DNA of 64,000 bases from Orobanche coerulescens (Eukaryota; Streptophyta; Magnoliopsida; Lamiales; Orobanchaceae): positions 41,813,001 through 41,877,000 of the forward strand of contig CM065806.1 of NCBI GenBank assembly GCA_033398695.1. Reading direction: 5' to 3'. Numbering within the stretch: position 1 is the first letter of the stretch; the number at the start of each line of letters is the position of its first letter. The notes beneath the pieces were generated by a model that saw only the letters and a list, made by a program, of their open reading frames with translations, was not told the DNA's origin and did no database searches. Below, piece after piece: positions 22,597-35,124 of this stretch. Position numbers and translations under genes: made by a program.

Positions 22597-25500
22597 TGTA
22601 ACACCCCCAATCTGCTCAGGGATATTACACGCCGTAGAACCTTTCCTCAAGGATCTACCAGGCTGGTAACAACATCGAACATCTCAACAATGCCTTTAGG
22701 GCTAAAATGTCTCAGTAGACCGATTTGGTCTTTCAATAAATACATACAACTCAAACACATTACATGCCCACACAGGGGTCGAATACAACACACTCCCGTA
22801 CAATGGGAAAGAATACTGCAGCGGAAATAAAATATAACTAAACCAATGACATCATACGGATGCTCGTGTGATTATTATCGTTCATCTTTCATCATCCTTC
22901 ATGCCGACCCTGTGCTATGCTCCAAAACCTGAATGCAATACAAACATCCACCCCCCGAATACTCGGGGGTTAGCAAAACTCCACTGTTTTGCTAGTGCAA
23001 GAACAAGTGCAAAAATACGAGCCATACAATACAAGTTCCAAGAACAATAATAATCAGGAATCCTCAAAGATTTAAATATAACAAAAATATTTCCCGAGGC
23101 AAGAGTTTACGTAAAGCTTTCCAAATTCAAAAGATCACAAATAACGAGAACGGTTTGCAAAATGGTTTAAAATACCCTCGGGAGTTTTAATAGAAAACAA
23201 CTTAGGATTATCAAATCCTTCTCTTTCCAAAAGCAACAGGGTCACAGCCCAAAGGTTATTGTTTCCGCAAATAGAAAACCACTAACAATTCACAGGGTCA
23301 TAACCCATATCACGTGTTCTCGACGGACATAACATCAACACAACGCAATCACGCACAAGCATCGCCTAGGACCGGGACGAAGCCACAAATCCCACTCGTG
23401 GCCTCTAAGGACCCTCCCGAGCTGGCCACAATCATAAAACAAATCACGCACATGCATCACCTAGGACCAGGACGAAGCCACAAATCCCACTCAAGGCCTC
23501 TAAGGACCCTCCCGAGCTGGCTAGCTAAACAAATCACACACCATATCTCACGGTTGGATCAATCACTTGTTGCATCCTGACCACATGATCACAAGCCATG
23601 TATCACCGTAGATTATCTCAGGCTCTCACGGTTGGATCAATCGTTTGTTGCATCCTGACCACATGATCACATGCCATGTGTCACCGTAGACCTTCAACCA
23701 TATCCACACATTCACACAAATAACATATCACATCAATAATATCCAAGTAATTCACTCAATGGCAACAAACACAATGCACGACGCAAAGGTCAAATCACAA
23801 CGCACCGATATGAGATAATATATACATATATATTATCAAAGCACAACGACAACACCAAGTGTATTCATAGTAATTCACGTAACCATCCACAAACACAATG
23901 TCCACAAAACTCACGCGTTTTGAAAGAGGGCCTTTAACAAGGCTAACCGAGTCTATGAAAGTGAAATTCAAACGATCAAATAAACACATGGAGACGATCA
24001 CTAATTATCATATCCATAAAACAAGAATTGTATGGACAAGGTACTTGCCTCGAATAACCACAACGTGGAGAATCGATCGAAGTAGGTTGGCACGAACCGA
24101 CTACGAACTCGACGACTCCACTGAACGACAACCCGCAACAATAAACTACGAACGAAAACAATAACAACGAAAATGAATTCCAAAGTACGACTCAAAGCTG
24201 CTGAATTCAAGGAACAAACGACGAAAGTTCAAGGGTTTCCCCCAAAACGGCCAAGAACACGAATTGACCCGACAAAACATGAAAATTGACTTCAATCCAT
24301 AGGATATGTTTAAAAACATCATTTTACAACAATCGGTTCATCAAAAACGGATGGAAAACGAAATCGATAACAAATCGCCCAAAAAAGTCAACTTGAAGAA
24401 AATCAAGAAATATACCTTGATTCGACGAAGAACCATGGATTAAATGATGTTAAACACAAGAATACTACTAAGATTAATCATACCCATCATGGATTAATCA
24501 ACAATACGGAACGAATCAGACAAAAACGCAAGAAACACAAAATTTCTCAAAATAGGGTTCTAGGAAATCTCACCTTGATTCGCTGGATCAAAGGATGATA
24601 TAGGATGATCAATCAATGATATGAACTCAAGAACTTCGTGGATTGATTGACAAACATCATGGCTCCAAGATCCCCAAGGCTCCAGCCGCGGAAGAGAAAG
24701 AGAGAAATGGGAAAAATGACTGAAACTGAACTGCTCGGCCATATTTATACTAGTGCAGCCTAGCGTGCGCTAGGCTGCCGAGCTAGCGTGCGCTATCGGC
24801 CCGGGCCGCAATCCATAGACTTCCTGGACTAGACTGCTCGGCCAGGTAGCGTGCGTAGCCTTTCGGCCGTAGCGTGCGCTACCTGCCGATCGTAGCGTGC
24901 GCAGTGTCCGACAGTAGCGTATGCTACCTCCCGATCAACCCGAGTCCAGAACCTCACTGCCCCTACTGTCTCGGCTGACTAGCGCGCGCAGCAAACCGGC
25001 CGTAGCGTGCGCTGCCTCCCGGCCGTAGCGTGCGCTACGCCGGTTCCTGCCGCACCCGTCCGTCCAGTACCCGCAACCGTCCGGCCAGTGCCGACCACCA
25101 GGACTCGACGACTCGATTATGCAAAATCGCACAGAACGAACACGACAAAACGCTCGTGGGCAACATCATCGATCTGAGATGAAATGTTACGGGACAATGA
25201 ATCACATGGGACCAAATAAACACGAAAATCGATCAAGACAACAAATACGAATGTGGATACCCACAACTTTGGGTAAATTACAAAATGGCCCAAAACGCCC
25301 GAAAATCAGAATACGTGATCGAATAACCAAACCGAAGTTCACAACACGTCTAACAAAGTTAAACATACTTACAGGAAACTCGAAACAGTAGTTTCGAACG
25401 AGATTAGCAAGAATCAAACTCAAGTGCGGAAAAGCCGCTTAAGAACACGGAACTCAACAAAATGATACCGAAACAAACTCGGATGACAAAAAGTGCAGAG

Positions 25501-25602
25501 TTAATCATTCTCAAAATGACGATACGGTCATGTGCGAGTCGTTAAAACGGACTCTCGCCAAAAAAAAGAAAATTACCGAAAATCGAATTTGCGGATATTA
25601 CA
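22597..25602 (-). repeat. Solo LTR related to element B, inserted in its gag
   Basis: It runs from TGTAACACCC to GGATATTACA with a perfect ATGTC target duplication (22592-22596 and 25603-25607). In LTR sense its start, middle and end closely follow the LTRs of element B, including the 90-bp repeat and the GC hairpin (22952-22969). Its U3 carries TAGCG-type palindromes (24761-25035) in place of the TTACG type. TATA (minus) lies at 24742-24749, 12 bp from the first palindrome. Confidence 0.9.
24761..25035 (-). promoter_or_regulatory. U3 palindrome array of the 22597 solo LTR
   Basis: About nine copies, most TAGCGTGCGCTA as written on the plus strand (TAGCGCACGCTA in LTR sense); several are degraded at one end, such as TAGCGTGCGCAG. 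Confidence 0.7.
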
Positions 25603-25938
25603 ATGTCCGTGTCGAAGAAACAGAAAATCGTTGGGGACTTTTCAGGAAATCAGGGGAGTGGGCCCCCTGAGTTGGGGACTTCGTTTCGTCGTCCTAAGGT
25701 GGTTCCTCGATCGCGTGATCAGGGGAGTAGTACCCCTGTAGTGAGTTGTGTGAACAACTCGAAGATATGTTATAACTGTAGTCGAGCGGGCCATACTGCG
25801 AAGAATTGTCGTTCACCGTTAGTCAACTGTTTCGAGTGTGGCCAGGTGGGTCACCGAGCCGTACATTGCGAGACGGTATCTGAGAGATTTGGGGATCGAG
25901 GTTGCATCTCTGCTCCGAAAGGACAGAGAGATGCCTAG

Positions 25939-26328
25939 TGTGGTTTTGAGGATTTCGGCGTAGTCCAAATTGTTTGTGATTGTCCTTGTGGATCGTTTGT
26001 GTGTTTATTTTTGTTTTCTTGATTGGGCGTGTTTCCTTGTAATAGGTGCTTTGTGTTTTGTGATTGTTCGGATAATCGACTTGGTTGTATTATCTGTTTG
26101 ATGACGCTTGTCACTTGTTGGTGTTATTATGTCTCTATCGGTGGCGTTGTGTTGGTCGTCTTGGAGCGTGTGTTCACACCGTATATTCCTTTGCGTTGCT
26201 TGTAATGTTTCGCTGTTGGACGTTAGTTACGCATTCTTGTGTGTCTCATTGAAATATTCCTAGTGGTATATTACTTCTCCCTACTTGTTTTAAGTTTCGG
26301 GACGAAACTTCTTTTAAGGAGGGTAGTA
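25939..26328 (+). other. Interior of element B after gag, with polypurine tract
   Basis: No pol remnant is visible. TTTCGGGACGAAACTTC lies at 26295-26311 and is followed by AAGGAGGGTAGTA, the polypurine tract, at the LTR start. This block is shared with element A. Confidence 0.7.
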
Positions 26329-28988
26329 TGTAATACCCGCAATTTTGATTTCCGGTAATTTTCTTTTTTGGTGGAAGTCCGTTTTGACGACTCTCTCATG
26401 ACCATTTCATCATTTTGAGAATATTTAATTCTGCACTTTTTGACGTCCGAGTTCATTTTGGTATCGTTTTGTTGAGTTTTGTGTTCTTAAGCGGCTTTTC
26501 CGTACTTAAGTTCGATTCTTGCGAATCTCGTCCGAAACTGTTGTTTCGAGTTTCTCATAAGTTCATTTAATTTTATTATTCATATTGCGAGCTTTGGCTT
26601 GGTGTTTCGATCGTGTATCGTGTGTTTCAGACGTTTTGGGCCATTTTCATAATTTCACAAAGTTTGGGGTAATTACTTTCCGTTGTCGAATTTCGAGCCT
26701 TCGGGTGGTCAGAATCGTGTGTTCTCTTAGTGCTCGAATTCGTCTTTGCGAGTACTTCGTAACCGTATCTTCAATTCGTATTTAGGTTCGGGTTTCGGGG
26801 TCGTCCGGGCCGTCGGAGTTGGCCCCGGCCGAGTCATGGCCGGGCATTTTGGGGTCAGGCCACCCCTGGCCGAGTTACAGCCGTAAGGGCCCGGCAGTTA
26901 CGGCCATAAGGCCGGTTACGTGCGTAAGCCTTGTCCGATTACGTACGTAATGCTGCCGTCATTTTTGGGCAGGAGACTCGGCCATGGCCGGTTACGGCCG
27001 TAAGCCATGGCCGATTATGTATGTAAGGCGGCCGCAGGCTGCGTATAAGGCCCAGCAGACGGGTTTTTCACCCATTTTCTCACCCGTTTCCTTCCCTTCC
27101 GCTGCTGGAGGTTTGTTGGGGATGGAGGCATGTTTTTAGACAATGAATCCATGAAATCCTGGGGTTCATATCATCGATTATCCATCCTATAACATCCTTT
27201 GATCGAGCGAATCAGGTCAGATTTTCTAGAAATCTAGTTTTGGGGAATTTGGGTATTTTATTCGTTTTCGTCCGTTTAATCCGATTTAACTTAGGATTGT
27301 GATGGATTGATGATTATTTAGATGTATTATATCATTTCCCTTGTTATTCCATGGTCGGATCGTATAGATTCGTCGTTTTGGTCGAGTTCTTAATGGACGC
27401 CTTGAAAGTGTACGGTAGAATGTCAAAGAGGGGTTTTCGGACGTTCTACGATTATTCTTCCTCGTATGATCGTTTATTTATTGATTATATGATGTTAGGG
27501 TCGAGTTTCTTGCGAAGAACCCGTGTTGAACCCTTCCGTTCGTCGTCATCTTCCTTTTCGATAGTATCGAGCGTTTCGAAGCTTCCCGGTTGAGCCGTGT
27601 TCGTCGGAATACTTGCGTGCCGATTTCGAGGCAAGTACCTTGTCCATACAATTCTTGTTTTATGGATATGATAATTAGTGATCGTCTCCATGTGTTTATT
27701 TGATCGTTTGAATTTCACTTTCAAAGATTCGGTTAGCCTTGTTAAAGGCCCCCTTTCAAAACGCGTGTTTTGTGAACATTGTGTTCGTGGATGGTTACGT
27801 TAATTACTATGAATACACTTGGTGTTGTTGTTGTGCTTTGATAATATATATATATATATATTATCTCATATCGGTGCGTTGTGATTTGACCATTGCATCG
27901 TGCATTGTGTTTGTTGCCATTGAGTGAATTACTTGGAAATTATTGATGTGATATGTTATTTGTGTGAATGTGTGGATATGGTTGAAGGTCTACGGTGACA
28001 CATGGCATGTGATCATGTGGTCAGGATGCAACAAGCGATTGATCCAACCGTGAGAGCCTAAGATAATCTACGGTGACACATGGCTTGTGATCATGTGGTC
28101 AGGATGCAACAAGTGATTGATCCAACCGTGAGATGTTGTGTGTGATTTGTTTCGCTAGCCAGCTCGGGAGGGTTTAGAGGCCTCGGGTGGGATTTGTGGC
28201 TTCGTCCCGGTCCTAGGCGATGCCTGTATGTGATTGTGTTGTGTTGATTTTATGTCCGTTGAGGACACATGATGTGGGCTCTGACCCTGTGAATTATTGT
28301 TGGTTTTATATGTGAAAACGAAACCTTTGGGTTGTGACTCCTGTTGATTTTGGAAAGAGAAGGATTCGAAAATCCTGAGTTGTTTCTATCAAAACTCCCG
28401 ATAGCATTTTAAATTACTTTATAAATTGTTTTCCCTTGATTTGTGATCTTGAAATTTTGGAAAGCTTTACCTAAACTCTTGTCTCGGGAAGTATTTTCGT
28501 TATGTTTGCATCTTTGAGGATTCCTGGTTATTATTGTTCTTAGATCTTGTATTACATGGCTCGTATTTACACTTTGTACTTGCACTAGTAAAACAGTGGA
28601 GTTTTGCTAACCCCCGAGTATTCGGGGGGTGGATGTCTGTTTTTGCATTCAGGTTTTGGGAGCATAACACAGGGTCGGCACGGAGAATGATGAAAGATGA
28701 TCGATACTAATCACATGAGGACCGGTACATTGTTCTTTTGGTTCAGTTGTATTTCTTTTCCGCTGCCGTATTTTTCCCCGTTGTACGGGAGTTTATTGTA
28801 TTTTGACCCCTGCGTGGGCATGTATTGGAATTGAGTTGTACGTTATTATTGAAAGACCAAATCGGTCTACTGAGTCGTTATAGCCTTAAAGGCATTATTG
28901 AGTTGTTCAATGTTGTTACCAGCCTGGTAGACCCTTGAGGAAAGGATCTACGACGTGTAATATCTCTGAGCGGATTGGGGGTGTTACA
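26329..28988 (+). repeat. 3' LTR of element B
   Basis: Starts TGTAATACCCGC and ends GGGGTGTTACA. It is shorter than the 5' LTR, mainly because it has one 90-bp repeat unit instead of three. The GC hairpin is at 28611-28629. Confidence 0.9.
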
Positions 28989-29426
28989 AACGATCGAGAC
29001 AACAACGGTCGAGCAATCATATTCAAGTCATAACGAACAACCAAAATCAAATAGCAACTCAAAAGTTCACATCTCGACTCGAGATAATGGGTGGTCTGGT
29101 AAAGACGACAAGATATGCATTTATATAAGATTCATAGGAATGGAGCCGAATTCGGAAAAAAGTCACAACGACAAACGGATTATTTTGAAACAATACCACA
29201 ACTCATTCGATCAACAAAAACAAAAGATAGGACAAGTTCAGAAAATATCAGCAACACAAACGAGTCGATAGAGTTGAAAATATAGAAGTTCAAAAATCCG
29301 ATCCACTTCTAATAAAAGAAGTTCATCCCCGAAATTCGAAACAATAAGGCAAGGAGATGACATTAACATACGACTGGTAGACTACATCTCTCAGGGACTC
29401 CTCGGAGTCGATCCTGATATTAGTGC
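28989..29426 (-). other. Interior of element E between gag and the B insertion
   Basis: Noncoding. Around 29310-29345 the minus strand carries a relative of the TTTCGGGACGAAACTTC block seen before the polypurine tracts of A and B. The left edge (AACGATCGAGACAACAACG) resembles the sequence just left of B (AACGATCGAACCACAACAA) beyond the 5-bp duplication. Confidence 0.5.
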
Positions 29427-30449
29427 TTAAGTCTGTGCCTCAGAAGACTCGGTGACTAACTCGCAAAACTGAACCCGGTGTCCCACGAGTCCGCACTTGT
29501 AACACGTTACTGGCGGAGAAGGACAATGTGCACGAACATGCCCTGACACATTGCAGTTGAAACACCTCCTGGATTTACCAGGAGTCAAAGCTGACGATTT
29601 GGAACTCTCAGTCCCACGCATTGAGCGATGGAGCTTCACAGCAGAAAGACTACGACGTTGCAATCCAGAAACACCAACTCCTCTACTGTCCATAAGGTCA
29701 ATAGACATCTTCTGTTTCTTCGACTCGAGCACACACTCCGACGATAACAAAGCTAGCTCGTAGGCTAAAGCTCGATCTTGGTAATCTCTCAGCGAAGTGC
29801 ACGTGAATCCCGCCATATACTGGCGAATCTCTAGTTTCATCCGTCTGTCGAAAAGAAGGATCTTCTCACCTTCCGTCCTTACCTGATCCCGCACATAACT
29901 AAGTTGTTTGTTGTTGTCAATGATGGCATGTGACACCGATATATCTTGCGGTTCTGCCAAATAAAATTCACAAATTCTCTGCTCTCTAATCGGTTTCGTG
30001 CAGAACTCAGCTTCCATAAATACCTGGAACTCTGCCCACGTGACATCACGATCACGAGGTTTAAAAGCTTCCCACCAATTAGCAGCATCTCTGTCAAGAA
30101 GGTACTGAGCGATGGGTACATTCCGATCTTTGGGACAATCGACGGCCTTGAAAATCTTTCCTAACTGGAAAAGCCAACCGTCCCAGCCCAACGCATCCGC
30201 AGCACCAACGAAACGAGGGGGATTCATACGAACTACCTCTCGAAGCCATTGATTTACACCGACGTTCCGAGTCGTGTCAGTGTTGTGTTGAACAGCTTGG
30301 GTCAACTGAGTCATCTGTGCTGCTACTTGTTGTAATATAGTAGCAACACCAACACCAATATCATTCCCGGCAATATTCTCTCGATTCTACATCTGATCCC
30401 CGTGGCCATCAGTACCACGGTTACGACCACGACCTCTGTCCCTCGGCAT
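29427..30449 (-). pseudogene. gag of element E
   Basis: The likely start is ATG at 30449 (MPRDRGRGRNRG), followed by an in-frame stop near 30390 that breaks the N-terminal tail. From 30314 to 29427 the frame is open. It has MTQLTQAVQ, NQWLREVVRMNPPRF, GAADALGWDGW, AANWWEA, WAEFQVFMEAEF and QYMAGF, then two zinc knuckles, CFNCNVSGHVRAHC and CYKCGLVGHRVQFC. It aligns along its length with the gag of element B, so B and E belong to one superfamily. No protease or polymerase follows. Function is doubtful because of the early stop. Confidence 0.85.
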
Positions 30450-31536
30450 ATTAACAAACAATAACCTAATGCAACGAAAATCACATAATCACACATAGAA
30501 TCCACTCATAGATGATTGACTGCAAAGATTAGTCCAGACGGCAAAAATACAGTCCCATAATTTTTGCCCAGCTAGAAAGCGCGATCCACAACAAAAGATG
30601 GTGTGCGCTAACTGTGCAAGTTTGGCAACACATTCATACTCACCTATCAACGGTACTAGATCGGAGGTTACAAATAAACAACAGCGTACCAATCTAAATG
30701 TCAACGGTGTACATAATTATAACATCACACAAATGATCATTAAAAAAATAATTAACATCCAAAACTGAATTTCCACCTCTCGGTCACAAAAACTATTTCA
30801 ATGAGTGGGTACCCAACGACTCAACGTTCATCACACCATTTTAATCACAACTCAAAGCACTACAGCTGAAATAATGATAACATCATTAACACGTACCTTT
30901 TTAACGAAATGCATGGAACCGAAAAGTTAAAAGCGAGAGTCACGTATCAAGTAAGTTTTTGGTAGACCTCATTTGAGTTTTAAAAATCAATTTTTTAAAA
31001 ACTTGCAATATAAAAATGGAAATAAAATATAAGTAGCTTGAATTCTCAAAATTTTCGGCCTCGAGGTCATCACACGAAAATCAAACCTTTCCTTTCTTGA
31101 AGGATGTTTTAAAATAAAACTTACGTGACTTCCCAAAACATTCAAAACTTTAAAGTATCACGTTGATAAACCTTCTTAGTGTAACCACACCAAAACATTA
31201 CTCCTGTAAAAACGATTTATACAAGGATACGTATATATATATATATATATATATACATTGCAAAAGTCAAACAAACATGGAGTACGTATTCATGATTCAC
31301 ATTTAACTCATCATCATAACACAAATATCACACAAGCTCGTGTAACACGAGACACAACAATATAGTGGGGAGACTTACATCCACAGATCGCACGAAGATG
31401 ATGGCTGCACCTTGACACTAATGACAACCGACATTACAGACGACGCGTCACGACACGACTCAGTCAGACAAAATCTGACAAGACAAGACTCGACAACACA
31501 CAACCCAACCCGACAACCTAGGTTTCTGCAACCTAA
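30450..31536 (-). other. Leader region of element E
   Basis: About 1.1 kb between primer site and gag with no recognised frame and a TA microsatellite near 31230-31254. A long leader of this kind often holds the packaging signal in gag-only elements; that is inference. Confidence 0.45.
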
Positions 31537-31548
31537 GCTCTGATACCA
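31537..31548 (-). other. Primer binding site of element E
   Basis: On the minus strand TGGTATCAGAGC, a perfect initiator Met-tRNA complement, five bases inside the 5' LTR. Confidence 0.9.
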
Positions 31549-33703
31549 TATTCTGTAACAGCCCCAAACTATTTGGGAATATTACAGCGCTGTAGACCCT
31601 CTCCGAGAGGACCTACCAGGCTAAATACAGAAAAGCGCGATAAATAATACATGCCAACATGGCTAAAGACGAACCATTAGACTGATTTGCCTTTTGCCAC
31701 AATATAACAAATTAAACATACATAACTCGTTCTCATAACTCATACCCACACAGGGGTTGAAATACATTAATATGCCCATAGAACGGGAAGACTACACAAC
31801 GGAGAGCCCAACAATGAGACTCTGCCAAAAATACTCAACGAATGGTCATCATGTGATTAGTATCGTCGTCTTCCATCATTCTTCATACCGATCATGTGAT
31901 TCGCTCCCCAGCAACCTGCAAGTACTTGGACGCAATACAGACATCCACCCCCCGAATACTCGGGGGTTAGAAAAACTCTACTGTTTTGATAATGCAAGTA
32001 TAAAATACAACTACAAACCATACATATCATACTCCAGTACATAGTAATCGTAAACATGCTCCCTGAGATAAGTCACTTGATCAAAACAGTTCAAATCATG
32101 AAAGGTGGGGATGAAACCCATATACATCTTACAAAACATTTAAGATCTCTGAAGTTTTGAAAACGTTAGTGATTTAAGAATTCTCAAGTCTTTCGAAACC
32201 ATTTAGGGACACAACCCAAAAGTCGTTTTCCCAAAATACAATTATGATAACAACACACGGGGTCCACGACCCGATCATACCATAACAACATGTTTCCACT
32301 GATTACTCGCGTCCCATGCTAACAAGCCATGGACCTCAGATGCTCCCGCAGAACATACCCGAGTGAATAACCCAATGAGAAACCATATCAAATCACATGT
32401 CACCGTAACAACAGTCACGTGACCACAATCATACATACGTTCATAGTTATCCCGGCATCGCACTAACAAGCTACGAACCTCGGATGCTCCTACAGAACAT
32501 ACGTGATTGGACAACCCATGACACATACATTACATAACCAAATCACAACCATAAGTTATCCCGGCATCGCACTAACAAGCTACGAACGTCGGAGTCCCTG
32601 CAAGACATACCTGGATTGGATAACCCCACAAGTTATCCCAGCATCGGGCTAAGAAGCCACGAACCTCAGAGTCCCCGGAAGACATGCCCGTTGGATAACC
32701 CTACGGTTCCGCCCGACCTATACTAGCAAGTATAAATCCCAGAGATTCGACAATCTTACCCGGTGGCACATCACTTACAACAATCACACAACAATATGCA
32801 CACACCAAGCCAAACAACACTAAGCATCACAACCTCCTTTCAAAGGAGTGACAACTAATATCACAACATGCCACATTCTCACCGAACAAGTACACATATC
32901 GATACACAATCCTCGGCAAATCATCACGGTATATTATACTCACGAAATATGTTTATAACATCTTCCAACATATAACACATACTCATATATTCTGAATACA
33001 TTTATTCACGAAGCGTACGAGTTATCTCGAAAAAAACCTTTTTTATCGAGAATATACCGATCCTTTTAAAATTCATTAAAACATTCAAGTTCCACATATA
33101 ATCAATTACCAACTATCACGTCTACGAAATACGAAGTGTATGGGCAAGATACTTGTCTCGAAACTACGAGTAACCAAACAACGAACGGATGAGGTTGAGC
33201 AGTCCTCGAGTTTCCGGAAATGATCAAGAACTCGATAACTCCATGAGAACTACGAAAATAACACCAACACGAATTAATAATACTAATCGGAATCCGAATT
33301 GATCCTAAAAACAACAAGGATCTAAGTGTTCTCAAGGAAATCAAGAATCATTGCTCCGGGTGATAAAAATCGATAAACGAGTTACAAAAATTCGATGATC
33401 ACAACCAGCACAACAATATTATACAACCGATCGGATGAGATCGGGTAAGAATCACGAAACAAAGGAAAACCCCAAATATTTCTCAACTAGGGTTCTAAGG
33501 GAGGAAATACTTTGATCCGAAATGAAAATTAGTTAAATGATGATATTAACATGAAGGAAACTCACCAAGATGATGTTTGAAGATGGAGGTCGCTCCTGAT
33601 CTTCCTTAGAGACCTATCCCACCGACCAGAAGTGAAAAGGAGAGAAAAAGAAAGAAAAATGGGAAAGGAAACCTGTTATCTAGTATTTATACTGTACAGT
33701 TAT

Positions 33704-34039
33704 TAGCGTGCGCTAAACACACTGCATTAGCGCGCGCTAACGGTGTCAACGCCCCAGAACACTCCGCCCGCAACACGGTTAGCGTGCGCTAACGAGTCAC
33801 GAATCCAGTCCAGTAGCTCCTGGACAGATCTGCAACTACCAGGAAGCGTGCGCTAGAAAGAACAATTAGCGTGCGCTAAGTAGTCGATAGCGTGCGCTAG
33901 CTACCAACCTTAGCGTGCGCACGAGACTCCAGTCCCAGTCCAGTAGCTCCTGGACTGCCAGTTAGCATGCGCTACACACCCGCTAGCGTGTGTTAATAAT
34001 GGCACAGTAGCGGGCGCTACACCACAAGCGGTAGCGTGC
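33704..34039 (-). promoter_or_regulatory. U3 palindrome array of element E, 5' LTR
   Basis: About eleven TAGCGTGCGCTA-like words, the first at 33704-33715, 13 bp from TATA. The inverted motif GTCCAGTAGCTCCTGGAC is interspersed. The last palindrome is cut in half by element C. Confidence 0.75.
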
Positions 34040-35124
34040 TGTCACGGGCTTAGAGTTTGCTATGCTCGTAAGCGTCGTGCGGCCTAGCACCTTCTTGCTA
34101 GTGAGCCTTAAATCCTCCGAATTTGGTTAAGTAAGAAGTTGGCACAACGAAAGAGAGGCAATGGGTTGAGGAAAGTTTTCTTCCACTAAGTTGTAAAGAG
34201 TTTACAAGTATGTCTCTTACAAATGAATTCCCAAGGATGGCTGCAAATGAGCCCCAACATCCCTATTTATACTACTCCCTATCTCTAGAGTCTTCCTCCA
34301 CCTCCTCATTTGGAGGCTTCTAGATCCTCCTACACTATTACAAAATCTAGAGTGTTCTAAGTGCAAAAGCCTTTACAAATGTCTAGAATCATCTACTAGA
34401 TTACAAGTCTTGACTCATCCAAGAGTCTCTAGCACCTTCCACATGTTTCCGGGTCTTCCCGGTTCGTTCGGCCCGACCCGGCCCGTTCGGCCCGACTCGG
34501 CCCGTCTCCATGTAACCCGACCCGATCCGGCCCGGCCTTCCACACATGCCTCCGGATTCATCTTTGATGTTCTGGACCATCCCGGTCCGTTTCTGGAATG
34601 TTAAGTATAATTTCCGTCTGATGGACTCCTCGGCTTTCCAATGTCCACCGCCATCACAAGGCTTTTTCGCTAAGCCTATTATAGGGAGGGTGCTCGTGCA
34701 TCCCTCGCGCGCCGCGCGCCAGTGCCTTGCCTTGCGCGCACCCCTCGCGGTGTCCGTCGCCCGTGTCCGAGTCTCGGCCCTCGGATGTGCCTCGTCTCGT
34801 CATCTTGTCCCGCATTGTCCCGGCGGTGTGCCTGTCCGCCGCACTCGTCCGTTCGGTTCCGGCGTGCCTTGTCCGGCCGCCCAAGTTGTCCCGCATCGGG
34901 CCCGATGGCCTTGTCCCTCGGTCGGGCACTCTGTTGCCGGTTGGCTGCTCGCTCGGCCATACATCCACGCATGCCGCGCCACACGGCTAAGTCCTCGGTC
35001 GGTTGTGCCGATCCACACGGCCTAGTTGTCCCGAACGTGCCCTGCACGTTGATCTGTTGAACCTCGCACCCCTCAGTGCGGGTCTGTCCGAGCATTCAGC
35101 CGGTCATTTCTCTCGGGCGTGACA
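34040..35124 (-). repeat. 3' LTR of element C
   Basis: 1085 bp versus 1102 bp for the 5' copy. Most length differences are small indels in the GC-rich U3. The TATA (minus) reads TATAAATA near 34263. The stacked frames on both strands at 34546-35060 are caused by high GC. Confidence 0.9.

Larger units (their letters stand above)
21902..25938 (+). pseudogene. gag of element B, split by a solo LTR
   Basis: The start ATG at 21902 gives MPRGRGRGRGNQ; the frame is also open upstream, but this basic start matches the gag of element E. Part 1 (21902-22596) has the coat-domain features NQWLREVV, MNPPRFAGAADALGWDGW, DAARWWEA, WTEFQRFM and QYMAGL. The frame stops where a 3-kb solo LTR enters with an ATGTC duplication and resumes at 25608. 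Part 2 ends in two zinc knuckles: CYNCSRAGHTAKNC and CFECGQVGHRAVHC. Without the insertion, about 340 codons stay open. Until that insertion, Gag was probably complete and RNA-binding. There is no pol after the stop at 25938. Confidence 0.88.
17817..28988 (+). mobile_element. Gag-only Ty3/gypsy element (element B), nested in E
   Basis: Plus-strand element with LTRs 17817-20619 (2803 bp) and 26329-28988 (2660 bp), a Met-tRNA-type primer site, gag and a polypurine tract. The interior holds no protease, reverse transcriptase or integrase. Flanks are AACAA and AACGA, a 5-bp duplication with one mismatch. Gag is split by a solo LTR. The last 40 bp before the 3' LTR nearly repeat those of the pol-bearing element A, which suggests B arose from such a chromovirus by loss of pol. 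Confidence 0.88.

Noticed and set aside
34546..35060. Several long overlapping open frames on both strands
   Set aside because: They arise from high GC in the LTR of element C and are repeated in the other LTR with indels; no domain is visible.
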